A DNA stretch of 64,000 nt from assembly GCA_947478845.1 (NCBI GenBank), contig CANJXC010000012.1:1-64000 (forward strand), read 5' to 3'. The notes under the pieces were generated by a model, which made no database searches, was not told the DNA's origin, and was given only the letters and a program-made list of their open reading frames with translations. This document shows, piece by piece, positions 1-8,301 of the stretch (position 1 is its first letter; every line of letters begins with the position of its first letter). The translations under genes and the position numbers were made by a program. The DNA comes from Spirochaetales bacterium (GTDB lineage: Bacteria; Spirochaetota; Spirochaetia; JABEVK01).

Positions 1-86
1 GCCACCTCGCTGACAGGCCTCCCTTTCTCAGTGACCTGCTTGATCGCCTCGTCCTTGAACTCGGCCGTGAACTTCGATACGCCCAT
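1..86 (-). CDS. IS3-family transposase OrfA, N-terminal fragment
   Basis: Only the first 28 residues are inside the window. They read MGVSKFTAEFKDEAIKQV and continue into a T-E-K-G-R-P-V-S-E-V segment. This matches the start of IS3 OrfA proteins: a K/R-F-T-x-E-F-K-x-E-A motif leading into the first helix of the HTH_Tnp_1 DNA-binding domain. The start codon is preceded by AAAAGGGGAGCCC, which gives a good ribosome binding site. The rest of OrfA and OrfB would lie to the left. Confidence 0.7.
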   Translation of the reverse strand, partial: MGVSKFTAEFKDEAIKQVTEKGRPVSEV

Positions 87-148
87 GGGCTCCCCTTTTG
101 CCTAGACTTCTGAGTGTATCAGGTGTCTAGGAATTTGGGGGAAGTCCA
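1..148 (-). mobile_element. End of an IS3-family-like insertion sequence (cut by window edge)
   Basis: The left edge holds the 5' end of a transposase orfA reading leftward. The likely outer end is at 148, where the minus strand begins TGGACTTCCCCC, the TG-plus-C-rich form usual for IS3-family terminal repeats. The other end lies outside the window, so neither the inverted repeat pairing nor a target duplication can be checked. The element sits next to other accessory genes (truncated ATPase, Fic). The boundary is an inference. Confidence 0.55.
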
Positions 149-773
149 ATCGACCACCCGTCAGGTATTGGCCGAACCAGTTCCCTTCCCCAGCCAACGC
201 TAAAGTGTCTTCAAACTCGCTGTCGAGTCGCACGCTTTTCCTCCTAACCCCTCACCGCAAGCATAGACCCACAACTAATTACACCACGGAAACCCCAACC
301 CCACAATGACCACAAAGTTGTCACCTGTAGCCCCCTCACCTTCGGGCGATGACATTCCCCTCCAAAATCGCCGTGCGAGAGTTCAGCAGCAACGAGCCCA
401 GTGACACTCCAACCGAAAAGGTTGAGCTAGAGGCGTAGTATCCGGCGGCGCCCGAGAGAATTAAGCCCGTGCCAACGCCAATGCCCAGGCTGACCAAGTA
501 GTCCACAACTCCGGTCTCGGTTCGGATGGTCTGGTCGGGAAAACTTCCCGGCTTGGAGGCACTAAGACCCCCTAACACCAAGTCTGTGGTTCAACCGTGC
601 ACCACCGGTGCAGTGGGTTGCCAATCGAGAGAATTTATCAGGTTTCGCTTCTACAGCTCTCTTCGACAGCCTCCCATCGACAATGACAGCCAGCGGGGGA
701 ACTCGAAGCTGGTGATCAGCGCTAGGCAAGATGGCGTTTGTCATGATAGATGCCATAACAAGAGGCATTCCTC
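149..773. other. Gene-poor, apparently decayed stretch
   Basis: About 625 bases between the IS end and the truncated ATPase contain no convincing intact gene. The only coding-like signal is a short minus-strand fragment at 336-581. Open frames on the opposite strand give low-complexity, arginine- and serine-rich translations typical of antisense reading. No tRNA, direct repeat array or strong hairpin was seen. It looks like accessory DNA being lost. Confidence 0.4.
336..581 (-). CDS. Small hydrophobic protein fragment, unknown
   Basis: The frame gives 81 residues from a TTG (or a later start). The middle is hydrophobic and glycine-rich (VVDYLVSLGIGVGTGLILSGA, about residues 27-47), followed by a second apolar stretch, so it could be a small membrane or outer-envelope protein. 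A stop lies just upstream. An adjacent minus-strand frame (562-768) starts with an apolar segment, so the two could be parts of one frameshifted gene. No family is recognised. It may be a remnant. Confidence 0.3.
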   Translation of the reverse strand: MVLGGLSASKPGSFPDQTIRTETGVVDYLVSLGIGVGTGLILSGAAGYYASSSTFSVGVSLGSLLLNSRTAILEGNVIARR

Positions 774-1430
774 ATGGACGGCTACATCGCCCGCGCCCTC
801 GACCTTGCCACACTCTTGGAGAAGAACACGGTCTTTCTCTTCGGTCCTCGCCAGACCGGAAAGTCCTCCTATGTTCGCCAGCAACTCGGTGAAACCGTCG
901 ACCGAACCTACAACCTTCTCGATCAAGGCCTGCTACGCCGACTGCTCGCGGACCCTACGCTCCTTCGGCAGGAACTTGTGGCGCGAAAGTTCCAGGACCG
1001 TGTCGTGTGCATCGACGAGGTGCAAAAGTGTCCGGCCTTGCTCGACGAAGTGCACCTGCTGATCGAAGAACAGGGTCTGCGTTTTCTTCTAACCGGCTCC
1101 AGCGCACGCAGGCTGCACCAGAAAGGCAGCAACCTGCTCGGTGGCCGCGGTCGTGACCGGGTGATGCGCCCCCTCACGTGGCACGAACTGGGACCAAAGT
1201 TTGACCTGCTGCGCGCCTTCCGAACGGGTCTGATTCCATCACACTATTTGGCCGAAGACCCCGAGGATGCCCTGGACTCCTACGTGGCAGGAGTTCCTTG
1301 GCGAGCTGTGGAACAAGGCCCAGTCTACAGGGCTAACAGACGCCGCTGGTACTCCAGGACCTTTTGGGCAATGAGGCGATGGAAGGGCCCCTTGTCGCCC
1401 TCGAGATTGCAGCGCTCCAACGCGTCGTAG
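774..1430 (+). pseudogene. AAA-family ATPase of the AAA_14/DUF4143 type, truncated
   Basis: The first roughly 170 residues match the ATPase half of this accessory family. There is a Walker A GPRQTGKSS at 24-32, a Walker B VVCIDEVQK at 77-85, and a sensor-like LLTGSS at about 105-110. Full-length relatives are near 380-400 residues and carry a C-terminal DUF4143 domain. Here the similarity stops after about residue 172 (near base 1290) and the frame runs out antisense to the end of the Fic gene, so the C-terminal half is missing. A short AGAGG lies before the ATG. The proteins are often called ATPases of mobile or toxin-like loci, but their function is unclear. A product, if made, should be inactive. 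Confidence 0.65.
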
Positions 1431-2077
1431 TACTCCAACCGTGCAGCAGTTTCGCCCGAGAGGTTGGCGATGGGGTAACCATCCCCCAGCAGACTCAAGT
1501 TCATAGCGAGCCGGGAGGTGCGGCCATTGCCGTCTACAAAAGGATGAATTGTGGCAATTCTCTCGTGCATTTCGGCCGCTCGAACTACCGGGTGGAGCCC
1601 CTTCCCTTCGGCGTTCAACCACAGAAAGAGGTCTTCCATCAACTTGTGCACCAGCCACGGTTGCGGTGGTTCGTGGCGGCTGCCGGAGATGAGGACAGGC
1701 ACACTGCGATAGACACCGGCGTTTTCGCGGTCGTTACCCGACAGGACGAGCGCGTGGATCTGCTTGAGGAGCGACTCGCTGAGCGGCCGCTTCTCGGCCA
1801 CTAGGGAGCGGACGAAGGCAACCGCCTCGAAGTGGTTCTTGGCCTCGAGATGTTCGCGCAGAGATTTCCCGGCAACGGTCAGCCCTTTCTCGATGATCAG
1901 CGAAGTTTCTCGTAAGGTGAGGGTGTTGCCTTCGATGCGGTTGGACTCGTAGGTGTACTCGATGTCAAGGGCCTGGAGGACCTCGCGGGAACCCAGGGGT
2001 CGACGCCTAGAGAGGAGGTCTTGGTTGCGTTCAATCTCGTCGAGCAGTTGTTCGATCAATTGGGTTTGCTCTATCAC
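1325..2077 (-). CDS. Fic-domain protein (predicted AMP transferase), class II-like
   Basis: This 250-residue protein has the complete Fic signature HPFVDGNGRTSR at 178-189, with the catalytic His178 and the phosphate-binding GNGR loop. Near the N terminus SNRIEG (45-50) fits the inhibitory motif (S/T)xxxE(G/N). Glu49 would block ATP gamma-phosphate placement until relieved, which is the class II autoinhibited arrangement. Family members transfer AMP to target hydroxyls, but the target cannot be read from sequence. The GTG start at 2077 has no Shine-Dalgarno site and lies five bases beyond the 3' end of tRNA-Ala. The N terminus may therefore have been reset when this DNA joined the tRNA, or translation may start further in. 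No antitoxin gene is adjacent. Confidence 0.85.
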   Translation of the reverse strand: MIEQTQLIEQLLDEIERNQDLLSRRRPLGSREVLQALDIEYTYESNRIEGNTLTLRETSLIIEKGLTVAGKSLREHLEAKNHFEAVAFVRSLVAEKRPLSESLLKQIHALVLSGNDRENAGVYRSVPVLISGSRHEPPQPWLVHKLMEDLFLWLNAEGKGLHPVVRAAEMHERIATIHPFVDGNGRTSRLAMNLSLLGDGYPIANLSGETAARLEYYDALERCNLEGDKGPFHRLIAQKVLEYQRRLLAL

Positions 2078-2082
2078 ATCTA

Positions 2083-2155
2083 TGGAGAATAGGGGAATCG
2101 AACCCCTGACCTATTGATTGCGAACCAATCGCTCTACCAACTGAGCTAATTCCCC
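2083..2155 (-). tRNA. tRNA-Ala (anticodon CGC)
   Basis: The minus strand folds into a full 73-nt cloverleaf. The acceptor stem is GGGGAAT/ATTCTCC, the D-arm is GCTCAGTTGGTAGAGC, the anticodon loop is TTCGCAA (anticodon CGC, reading GCG), and the T-loop is GTTCGATTC. The third acceptor pair is G-U, the main identity element of alanine tRNAs, and the discriminator base is A. CCA is not encoded. The Fic gene starts immediately downstream on the same strand, which fits use of the tRNA 3' end as an integration site. Confidence 0.93.
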
Positions 2156-2257
2156 GGTAGAAAAGAAATATCCTGAAAGCAGGGTATTTGGCAAGATGGT
2201 TCCGAAACTTCGCGGCGCCGTGGTAAAGTTGGTTTACCCTTGGGAGGACTACCGGCC

Positions 2258-2899
2258 ATGAAACTCAAAGCTCACACCAAACTCTTGATGATAGGCGACT
2301 CGGTGACCGACTGCGAACGCGCGCGCCCAGTAGGAGAAGGCCTGTTTGAGGCTCTCGGCAAGGGCTATGTGAGCCTGGTTGATGCCACCCTTCAGGCCAC
2401 TCACCCCGAGGCCGGAATCCGGGTAGTCAATATGGGCACCTCGGGCAATACGGTGCGCGACCTCAAGGCCCGCTGGCAGGCCGATGTGCTGGACCTCGAG
2501 CCGCAGTGGCTGAGCGTGATGATTGGTATCAACGACGTGTGGCGTCAGTTTGACACCCCTTTCCAAACCGAATGGGCTGTGGGTCTGGCCGAATATCACG
2601 AAACTTTGGAAGCGTTGGTGACGCAGACCAAGCCGAAGCTCGAGGGCCTGGTGCTCATGACGCCCTACTTTATGGAACCCCACATAGCCGACCCGATGCG
2701 CAAGCGCATGGACGAATACGGCCACGTCGTGCGTCAAGTCGCCACAAAACACGGGGCAATCTTCGTAGACACGCAAGCGGCCTTCGACCGCGTCATGGTG
2801 CACTTGCACCCGATGGCCCTGGCGTGGGACCGCATCCACCCAAACCGAATAGGCCACAACCTTCTCGCTAGGGCTTTTTTGGAAGCCATCGAGGCTTAA
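2258..2899 (+). CDS. SGNH/GDSL-family esterase
   Basis: A 213-residue protein with all SGNH blocks: GDSVTD with nucleophile Ser15, NMGTSGNT with the oxyanion Gly, GIND with Asn92, and DRIHP with Asp191 and His194. Proteins of this compact type are cytoplasmic acyl-esterases. In sugar loci they often remove acetyl groups from oligosaccharides. No signal peptide is present. The ATG at 2258 is chosen because GGGAGGA lies ten bases upstream. A longer TTG start at 2240 would bury that site. The gene ends four bases inside the convergent glycosidase gene. Its place beside glycosidases suggests sugar deacetylation, which is an inference. Confidence 0.85.
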   Translation: MKLKAHTKLLMIGDSVTDCERARPVGEGLFEALGKGYVSLVDATLQATHPEAGIRVVNMGTSGNTVRDLKARWQADVLDLEPQWLSVMIGINDVWRQFDTPFQTEWAVGLAEYHETLEALVTQTKPKLEGLVLMTPYFMEPHIADPMRKRMDEYGHVVRQVATKHGAIFVDTQAAFDRVMVHLHPMALAWDRIHPNRIGHNLLARAFLEAIEA

Positions 2900-5109
2900 C
2901 CCAAGCCCACCGGGACCAGAAACTCCTTCTCCTGGGAGGTCAAGCGCTCACCGTTCACCACCCAGGTGCTCCGGGGCTGGCCTTGAAACCACAAGGGCAA
3001 AGTGGAATTACCTTCCACCCGCAGGTGCTGGCTATCGCCTTCTCGGCGATAGCTCAACGTGAGGGTCCCGCCGGGCACCCGCACGTCGCTGAGTTTCGCC
3101 TCCGGCCAGTCGCGGGGCATACTGGGGGCCAGCAGTACCCGATGTTCGTGGAACTGGGGCCGGACTCCAAAAAAGTACTGCACCACGGGCACAAACGCGC
3201 CGTAGGCAGTCCACGCCTGCACGAAACAGCCGTAGTCGGGCGACATTTCCGAAACGCAGCCAGGGGTGGCCATGCCAAAGGTTTGGAACATCCGCTTCAA
3301 GAGCTCCAGCGCGCGGTCGGCGTGCCCATAACGCGCCTGAGCCACGGCCATCACTCCGGTAGAGATGGTCATGGTGGTGTCACGGTAAAGGCCATTGAGG
3401 TACATCCCGTACGGGCCAATAAACCGGTCAGTATGGAGCTTGGCCAGGGCCTGCTCGGCCTTCTCTGGCGGCGCCAAGCCCATTTCCATGGGGGTGTTGA
3501 TCACCCAGTTTTGATTGATCAGCCAGCCCGATTCCTGCTCGCCGAGCAAGGTTTTGCCGGCCAAAAGGGCCTCCATGAGGGACGCTGTATCGGCCTTTAA
3601 CGCGGCCGGAACCCGGCCCAAAATGGCTTCCAAGTTGGCTTTGACCACCGCCACACTGGTAAAGGTGTCGCAGTATAGGCCGGCCTCTGCGTCCCAAAAC
3701 TGGGTGTTGATGGCCTGCTTCAGGGCCTTGCTTTTTTCTTCCCAGGCGAGGGCCAGCGTTTCCTGCCCAAGCACCCGGCAGATTTGGGCAAAGCTGTGGT
3801 AACCGGCGCAAGTGTAAACCGCTGAGTCGATCATTTCAGAGTTGAGGCCGGCGATTTCAATGATGCCGTAGCCGCTGGGAAACAGATCCCCGTCGGTATC
3901 TTGCGCCTCGAGCCACTCTACCGATTTCTGGAGGTAAGGAAAAGCACGCTCGAGAAAGTCGCGGTCTCCGGTCCATTGGTAGTACTCGTAAAGGGTAAAC
4001 AAGAAGTGGCCCGTCTCCTGGGTGTTTCCCGGGTGCGCGCACACTCCGCCGGTGGTGACTTCGTGAACAATGCGGCCGTTGCCGTTGGCCTTGCGGGAAG
4101 AATCAAGAAGCAGCTGCAAGGTGTCGCGGCACAGCTCAAAATCGCCCAGTGCGAGAACTCCCTGCAGCGCGTACGCGTTGTCGCAGCCAAACCACCAGGG
4201 GTACTCAGGAAGGCCTGCGGTGAGTCCGCGGCCATGGGTACCCGAGTCTTGAATCAGCCAGTCGGTGTTGACCTTGATCCAATTGTAAACCTCCACAAAT
4301 GGGGCGTCGGCGAGGGTTAGCAGGCTACGCGACAACAAGGTTTGGTACCTGCGGGCCTTCTCGCCCTGGAAATCGGTGCCTGTAGCCAATCGGCGGTAGT
4401 CTGCTAAACACTCGGAGCGCGAGGTGTACGAACCAGCAATAAAAAAACTCAGTGTTTTCTCTTCGCCTGGCGAAAGCTCAAGATCAAAAACCAGACTAAA
4501 CGCGACCCCGTTGTTGTGGGTATTTTGCGGGCCCTGGCGATCGCCTTGAACCTGCGTTGGCGTTTGACTAGCCCCCACCGCAACGTACCACTCATGATCT
4601 TGATCTTTGCTCAGAAAAACGTCTTCCTCGGGTAACCACGTGCCAGTATCCCGGTTGCCATCCACCAGCCCTATGGTTTCAGAAAACCAAACCGGACGCA
4701 GATCGGTTTGTGCCAGAAACTCAAGCGCAAGGGGACGGCTTTCGGGCCCCGTGTTGGTCAAACGATAGGTAACCACCAAGCCACCTAGGCCTTCGGGCGC
4801 CAACTGATCGCGGGTAATGACTACCGGAGTATGCCCCAGCCCGTTCCCGTACAAGAACCGGTTACCCTCGGGGGTGATTTCAAACCCATCGGCGTGAATC
4901 CAGGTATTCACGTTGGCGGCGGCGCGGTCGTGCAAGCGCAGCCAAAAGCCGTCGAGGAGTTTAATAGGATGGAGCCACACGCCCCCCATTTCCTGCTCTT
5001 CGTGGTGCCCAATGTCGGGAAAAAAACCATCCACACTTCCGATGCACTTGAGCCGCTCGCTAGCGCAGAGCGTTAGCCTGGTCGCGGCTTGGGTTTTCGC
5101 TTTCATCAT
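2896..5109 (-). CDS. Glycogen-debranching-type (alpha/alpha)6-barrel glycosidase
   Basis: A 737-residue cytoplasmic protein without signal peptide. Residues 1-270 form a beta-sandwich-like region. The rest is a helical barrel with PWWFGCDNAYAL, HEVTTGG, N-T-Q-E-T-G-H-F, and a final beta-rich tail. The WFGCD-AYAL and GDRDFL features resemble the C-terminal (amylo-alpha-1,6-glucosidase, GDE_C) domain of glycogen debranching proteins and related six-hairpin glycosidases. The exact substrate is not readable; the neighbours favour a plant or glycan oligosaccharide rather than glycogen. Two ATGs lie at the start and GGAGG is eight bases upstream. It is divergent from the alpha-mannosidase gene, with a shared operator between them. 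Confidence 0.75.
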   Translation of the reverse strand: MMKAKTQAATRLTLCASERLKCIGSVDGFFPDIGHHEEQEMGGVWLHPIKLLDGFWLRLHDRAAANVNTWIHADGFEITPEGNRFLYGNGLGHTPVVITRDQLAPEGLGGLVVTYRLTNTGPESRPLALEFLAQTDLRPVWFSETIGLVDGNRDTGTWLPEEDVFLSKDQDHEWYVAVGASQTPTQVQGDRQGPQNTHNNGVAFSLVFDLELSPGEEKTLSFFIAGSYTSRSECLADYRRLATGTDFQGEKARRYQTLLSRSLLTLADAPFVEVYNWIKVNTDWLIQDSGTHGRGLTAGLPEYPWWFGCDNAYALQGVLALGDFELCRDTLQLLLDSSRKANGNGRIVHEVTTGGVCAHPGNTQETGHFLFTLYEYYQWTGDRDFLERAFPYLQKSVEWLEAQDTDGDLFPSGYGIIEIAGLNSEMIDSAVYTCAGYHSFAQICRVLGQETLALAWEEKSKALKQAINTQFWDAEAGLYCDTFTSVAVVKANLEAILGRVPAALKADTASLMEALLAGKTLLGEQESGWLINQNWVINTPMEMGLAPPEKAEQALAKLHTDRFIGPYGMYLNGLYRDTTMTISTGVMAVAQARYGHADRALELLKRMFQTFGMATPGCVSEMSPDYGCFVQAWTAYGAFVPVVQYFFGVRPQFHEHRVLLAPSMPRDWPEAKLSDVRVPGGTLTLSYRREGDSQHLRVEGNSTLPLWFQGQPRSTWVVNGERLTSQEKEFLVPVGLG

Positions 5110-5144
5110 CGGGAGCCTCCGTTGGGGTGGGTTGAGCAGGTTTC

Positions 5145-5174
5145 TTGACAGAAGAATAGAACCGCCCCTATCAT
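5145..5174 (+). promoter_or_regulatory. Promoter of the alpha-mannosidase-lacI operon
   Basis: TTGACA (5145-5150) and TATCAT (5169-5174) are separated by 18 bases, a near-consensus sigma-70-type promoter. The CAAGCGCTTG operator begins six bases after the -10 box, where it would block initiation. The divergent promoter overlaps on the other strand. Confidence 0.7.
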
Positions 5175-5182
5175 CAATTCAA
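5153..5182 (-). promoter_or_regulatory. Promoter of the debranching-type glycosidase gene
   Basis: On the minus strand TTGAAT (5182-5177) and TATTCT (5158-5153) are 18 bases apart. The -35 box overlaps the left half of the CAAGCGCTTG palindrome, so a bound repressor would cover it. The start codon follows about 43 bases later, behind a GGAGG site. Confidence 0.6.
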
Positions 5183-5189
5183 GCGCTTG
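5180..5189. promoter_or_regulatory. LacI-type operator CAAGCGCTTG
   Basis: A perfect 10-bp palindrome with the central CG and flanking AAG/CTT typical of LacI-family operators. The identical decamer occurs at 14303-14312 before the sugar-binding-protein gene. Here it can control both divergent transcripts: it overlaps the leftward -35 box and the rightward start region. The LacI repressor encoded at 8288-9244 is the obvious candidate regulator. Confidence 0.75.
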
Positions 5190-5205
5190 TATTGGGGAAA
5201 AAAAG

Positions 5206-8200
5206 ATGAACGATTGGGAAATCAAGGGTCGACGACCCATTTATTACCGAAGGGTGAAAAACTTCTGCGAAGTCTTGGGCGCGGACGTGCTCCGCGACCA
5301 AATACCCTTCGAGGCAAAGTGGGCCCTGAGCACCGAAGTTATCCCCCTGAAAGATTCTTTCACCCTGCCCCGCCAACCCATCGCCGAGGGCACCCTTTGG
5401 GGCAAGGCTTGGGACTCAGGCTACTTTCATTTTACCGCAGTGGTTCCCAAGGCCTGGGCAGGAAGGCAGCTAGCGGCCTGGCTCGATTTCGGGGGTGAGG
5501 GGTTGGTGTATTCGGCCCAAGCTCAACCTTTGGCCTCCCTCACCAGCGGCTCGGCGGAAGTGACCAACTACTACAAAGACTTGTACCGCAGCCTTCCGGC
5601 AGCCCGCGGAGGCGAAAGCCTGGAAGTTTGGGTAGAAGCAGCAGCCAACCACCTTTTCGGAATCCGGGAGTCCGATAGACCCGCTAAGAAAACTGACCCC
5701 GCTCGTCACGGCACCTGGGAAGCAAGACTGAACAAGGCTCGCCTGTGCACCTTCGACCAAGAGGTTTGGAGCCTTCGCCACGACTTGATGTTTCTGCTCG
5801 ACCTCTATGATGACCTCGACCACGAATCCGTCAGGGCCGTGCGCCTTCTTACGGCGATGTTCGAAGCCAGTCTTTTCTACAAGGAAGACCCAGCCAACGC
5901 AGCGGCCTGCCGGGCCATCTTGGCCGAACAGTTGCAAAAGCCTGCCTCGGCCTCGTCGCTCTCGACCACGGTGGTGGGCCATGCCCACATCGACACCGCC
6001 TGGCTGTGGCGGCTAAAAGAGACCCGCCGCAAGGTGACCCGCACCTTCGCCGCCCAATTGGATTTGATCGACCGCTACCCGGGCTACATCTTCGGCGCCT
6101 CGGCCGCCGTTCACTACCTGTGGATCAAGCAAGACCATCCGGAAATGTACCAGCGTATTCAAAAAGCGGTAGCGGCCGGGCGCTGGGAGCTTCAAGGCGG
6201 CATGTGGATTGAAACCGACTGCAACCTTGTTTCGGGGGAATCGCTGATCCGGCAGATTCTCCACGGGAAAAACTTCTGGAAAGAGGAGTTTGGCATCGAG
6301 GTGGAAAACTGCTGGATACCCGACGTTTTCGGCTATGCGGCGTCGATGCCGCAGATTCTTAAGAAAACAGGCATCCACACCTTCCTCACCCAGAAAATGT
6401 CGTGGTCGAAGTTCAACGAGTTTCCCCACGACACCTTTGTGTGGCAGGGAATCGATGGCTCAAAGGTGCTCACCCATTTCCCGCCGGAATACACCTACAA
6501 CAGCTTCGCTGACCCGAAAGCTCTGCGGAAAGCCGAAAAAACCTTCCACGAGAAGGCAGACCTCGATGAGTTTATTACGTTGATGGGCATTGGCGATGGC
6601 GGTGGCGGGCCTAAGGAAGAGCACATCGAGAACGTCTTGCGGTCTAAAAACACAGAATCCCTGCCCAAGGCCAACTTTGGCACGGCCGCCAGCCTGTTCC
6701 AGCGCCTCGGTGCCCACACCGCCAGCCTCGAGACCTGGGTGGGCGAGCTGTATTTGGAATACCATCGGGGCACCTACACAACCCAAGCCAAAACCAAGCT
6801 CAACAACCGCAGGCTCGAGTCGGAAATTAGGGCCGTCGAGGCGCTGTTGTCGTGCCTGCCGCTCAACACTTACCCAAGTGGCGAGCTCGACGCCATCGTG
6901 AAAACGCTTCTCCTGCACCAGTTCCACGACATTCTGCCCGGTTCCAGCATCCACGCCGTGTACGAAGATGCCGACAAGGCCTACCAAGAGGCTTTTGCGG
7001 CGCTGGAAGCGGTGAAAGCTGCGGCAGCGGCGCGGCTTACTAAGCCCGAGGCTGCCTCGGTGACGCTTTTCAACTGCCTTTGTGAACCCTTTGTCGGTTT
7101 GCTCGAGCTCCCGGGTCCGACGGGCTGGGTGGATGCAAGTGGCGTCGCTTTGGCGAGTCAGCGCGAGGGTGAGCGCACCCTCAGCCGGGTCACAGTACCC
7201 GCCCTAGGCTTTCTGACCCTGACGCAGGGTAAGACGGCCGCCCAAGGGCAACTGGAGCAGACCACCGATCTGGTTCTGGAAAATGCGCTGGTGAAGTATC
7301 GGTTCGACAAAAACGCCCAGCTCGTGGAAGCCACCGACAAAGTGGCCAAACGCTCCATTTTGAAGCCTGGAAGCCCGGGAAATGTGCTTTCGTACTATGG
7401 CGATCACCCCCACAACTTCGACGCCTGGGATGTGGACTTCTACTACCCCCAGGAAAAACTCGGCGAGGCACGGGGAACCGCTGTGCGCCGCTGGTTAGGA
7501 GGGGCAGTGAGGCAAACCCTCGAGTTCGACCTAGTTGTGGGCAATTCGAGCTTGCGTCAGGTGGTTTCCCTCGAGCCCGACTCCAAGGCTCTCAGGTTTG
7601 AAACCACCGTGGAATGGAACGAGTCGGCTCGCCTGCTTCGGACGGCCTTCCCCCTCGAGTCTTCGGCTACGCAGGCCCTTTGCGACATCCAGTACGGTTT
7701 CATTAGCCGGCCTACCCACGCGAATACAGAATGGGACTTCGCCAAGTTCGAGGTCTGTGCCCACCACTACGTGGATATCAGCGAACCCGACTACGGAGTG
7801 GCGCTCCTCAACGACAGCAAATATGGGCATTCGGTTCGAGACAACGTGCTGGGCCTGAGCCTGTTGCGCTCTCCACTCTACCCCGACCCGGACGCCGATC
7901 TTGGCCACCACGAGTTCACCTACGTGCTGTATCCGCATGAAGGTGATTTGGTTCATTGCGACGTGAGAACCTTAGGCTCCCGTTTGAACCGGCAGCCGCT
8001 GATTTTGCCCGGCGCGAAGGCCCTGCACCAAGGCGCTCCAGTGCATTTGGTGGGCGATGGGGTATCGCTGGAGGTTCTCAAGAAGGCCGAGCGGGAAGAG
8101 GCCTTGATTGTGCGTGTGGTGGAAACCCGTGGCACCCGTGCCCACGCGAAATTGGAGACAACTCTTACCGGTGCGACGCTTGCCGAAACCGACATGATGG

Positions 8201-8301
8201 AGTGGAACGACGAAAAAAGTGTGCCGATGGGAAGCTCTTACGCCTTCAGCCTTTTTCCGTTTGAAATCAAAACCTTCAAGATCAGGCATGTCGGCCCCTA
8301 A
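5206..8301 (+). CDS. GH38 alpha-mannosidase
   Basis: A 1031-residue cytoplasmic enzyme of glycoside hydrolase family 38. The catalytic domain begins near residue 255 with GHAHIDTAWLW (metal ligands including His261 and Asp263). It continues through the nucleophile region MWIETDCN (Asp338 the candidate nucleophile), DVFGYAASMPQ, and LLHQFHDILPGS (571 onward, a further metal-ligand histidine). The first 250 residues and the beta-rich C-terminal half match the bacterial and vacuolar type. It would release alpha-linked mannose from imported oligosaccharides. There is no signal peptide, so substrate must be imported, and the ABC importer at 11197-14279 fits. The lacI gene overlaps its 3' end by 14 bases. 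Confidence 0.93.
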   Translation: MNDWEIKGRRPIYYRRVKNFCEVLGADVLRDQIPFEAKWALSTEVIPLKDSFTLPRQPIAEGTLWGKAWDSGYFHFTAVVPKAWAGRQLAAWLDFGGEGLVYSAQAQPLASLTSGSAEVTNYYKDLYRSLPAARGGESLEVWVEAAANHLFGIRESDRPAKKTDPARHGTWEARLNKARLCTFDQEVWSLRHDLMFLLDLYDDLDHESVRAVRLLTAMFEASLFYKEDPANAAACRAILAEQLQKPASASSLSTTVVGHAHIDTAWLWRLKETRRKVTRTFAAQLDLIDRYPGYIFGASAAVHYLWIKQDHPEMYQRIQKAVAAGRWELQGGMWIETDCNLVSGESLIRQILHGKNFWKEEFGIEVENCWIPDVFGYAASMPQILKKTGIHTFLTQKMSWSKFNEFPHDTFVWQGIDGSKVLTHFPPEYTYNSFADPKALRKAEKTFHEKADLDEFITLMGIGDGGGGPKEEHIENVLRSKNTESLPKANFGTAASLFQRLGAHTASLETWVGELYLEYHRGTYTTQAKTKLNNRRLESEIRAVEALLSCLPLNTYPSGELDAIVKTLLLHQFHDILPGSSIHAVYEDADKAYQEAFAALEAVKAAAAARLTKPEAASVTLFNCLCEPFVGLLELPGPTGWVDASGVALASQREGERTLSRVTVPALGFLTLTQGKTAAQGQLEQTTDLVLENALVKYRFDKNAQLVEATDKVAKRSILKPGSPGNVLSYYGDHPHNFDAWDVDFYYPQEKLGEARGTAVRRWLGGAVRQTLEFDLVVGNSSLRQVVSLEPDSKALRFETTVEWNESARLLRTAFPLESSATQALCDIQYGFISRPTHANTEWDFAKFEVCAHHYVDISEPDYGVALLNDSKYGHSVRDNVLGLSLLRSPLYPDPDADLGHHEFTYVLYPHEGDLVHCDVRTLGSRLNRQPLILPGAKALHQGAPVHLVGDGVSLEVLKKAEREEALIVRVVETRGTRAHAKLETTLTGATLAETDMMEWNDEKSVPMGSSYAFSLFPFEIKTFKIRHVGP

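Noticed and set aside
526-1062. A 178-codon plus-strand frame running into the AAA ATPase
   Set aside because: Arg- and Ser-rich translation overlapping the ATPase in another frame; the ATPase frame has real motifs.
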